Below, one piece after another: positions 5,636 to 5,988 of a stretch of DNA of 5,988 nucleotides. The notes beneath the pieces are model-generated. The model was not told where the DNA came from and did not search any database. It saw only the letters and a program-made list of their open reading frames with translations. A program made the position numbers and the translations under genes. The first letter of the stretch is position 1. Every line of letters starts with the position of its first letter. The DNA lies in contig JAZSFD010000029.1 in NCBI GenBank assembly GCA_045532035.1, positions 1-5,988 of the forward strand, in the 5' to 3' direction. This DNA comes from UMGS1052 sp045532035. GTDB taxonomy: Bacteria > Bacillota > Clostridia > Oscillospirales > CAG-382.

Positions 5636-5664
5636 GAATATAAAAAAACTTCCGCTCATATATT
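5636..5664 (+). promoter_or_regulatory. Candidate sigma-E-dependent promoter of the gene at 5697
   Basis: GAATATA (5636-5642) and CATATATT (5657-5664) are separated by 14 nt. The B. subtilis sigma-E consensus is approximately KMATATT, 14-15 nt, CATACAHT. The -35 matches 6 of 7 positions. The -10 fits CATANNNT fully, differing only by T for the preferred C. Transcription would start near 5671, giving a short leader of about 26 nt before ATG 5697. Confidence 0.65.
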
Positions 5665-5696
5665 TACACAGAAACTCAGACTTCAGGAGACAAAAT

Positions 5697-5988
5697 ATGG
5701 ATAAAGGTTTTTTGACGGTCGTTGTGACCGGCGGAGGAGTTGCCGTGCCACTTACGGGGGCAGATGTCAAGGTTTTCTTCAGACAATACCGCGCAGACGG
5801 AAAATATGACTCGCTTGAAGCAGAACAAAATGTCAGAGATGGTAATTATTCAAGAAGACTTACAACAGATGCTGACGGTAATGTAGTTCCGAGAGAAGCT
5901 GCAGTTGTAAGTATTGTACAGAGATCTAAAGACGGGACTGAAACCGTTATAGAGGCTGAGGCTAATAATTTAATTAAAGGTGGTATTT
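5697..5988 (+). CDS. Protein of unknown function with N-terminal beta-sandwich-like segment (partial, 3' end outside window)
   Basis: The frame is open from ATG 5697-5699 to the window end (97 codons). AGGAGA (5685-5690) sits 6 nt upstream, which supports the start. I do not recognise the family by name. There is no signal peptide or membrane segment. The sequence alternates hydrophobic and polar residues: FLTVVVTGGGVAVPLTGADV (5-24), then SRRLTTDADGNVVPREAAV (about 57-75). The order V.V..GG..PL.GA.V....LTTD..G resembles carboxypeptidase-regulatory or transthyretin-like beta-sandwich domains. Similar segments occur in surface and peptidoglycan-associated Firmicute proteins; that link is from memory and unverified. 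It is divergent from spoIIGA-sigE and preceded by a good sigma-E-type promoter, so a mother-cell sporulation role, such as coat or spore surface, is inferred. Confidence 0.75.
   Translation, partial: MDKGFLTVVVTGGGVAVPLTGADVKVFFRQYRADGKYDSLEAEQNVRDGNYSRRLTTDADGNVVPREAAVVSIVQRSKDGTETVIEAEANNLIKGGI

Overview
The window looks like chromosomal DNA of an endospore-forming, fairly AT-rich Firmicute, most likely a clostridial lineage. The reasons are a spoIIGA-sigE pair, strong AGGAGG-type ribosome binding sites, two TTG starts, T-tailed intrinsic terminators and a ZTP riboswitch. Species cannot be read from this much sequence. No tRNA, rRNA, IS element or CRISPR array is visible.

Left part (1-2340, minus strand) is a purine operon. 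A sigma-A-type promoter (TTGACG-N17-TATAAT) leads into a ~150-nt leader. The leader folds as a ZMP/ZTP (pfl) riboswitch whose expression platform is an intrinsic terminator. The genes that follow are purE (N5-CAIR mutase), purC (SAICAR synthetase) and a PurF-family gene cut by the window edge. The PurF-family protein lacks the catalytic cysteine and other glutaminase residues, so it is probably not an ordinary glutamine-dependent PRPP amidotransferase. PurE and PurC act consecutively (NCAIR to CAIR to SAICAR) just upstream of AICAR/ZMP, the precursor of the riboswitch ligand.

Middle (2340-4142, plus strand) is a monocistronic class B penicillin-binding protein gene. Its promoter is back to back with the purine promoter. 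The gene converges on sigE with a 10-bp overlap of coding ends. Its best intrinsic terminator lies about 70 bp inside the sigE coding sequence, on the opposite strand.

Right part (4022-5988) is the sporulation cassette spoIIGA-sigE on the minus strand: the membrane aspartic protease that activates pro-sigma-E, and pro-sigma-E itself. Divergent from spoIIGA, starting at 5697 on the plus strand, is an unrecognised gene that runs off the window. It begins with what looks like a beta-sandwich domain. It is preceded by a very good match to a sigma-E promoter, which suggests that sigE directly controls its neighbour. The spoIIGA upstream region contains -35/-10-like elements 22 bp apart, the unusual spacing known from the Spo0A-activated spoIIG promoter of Bacillus subtilis.

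The most interesting points are the glutaminase-dead PurF paralogue in a ZTP-switched purE-purC operon, the terminator encoded within sigE region 4, and the likely sigma-E-dependent unknown gene. All of this is read from sequence by eye; no alignment, folding or database search was run.
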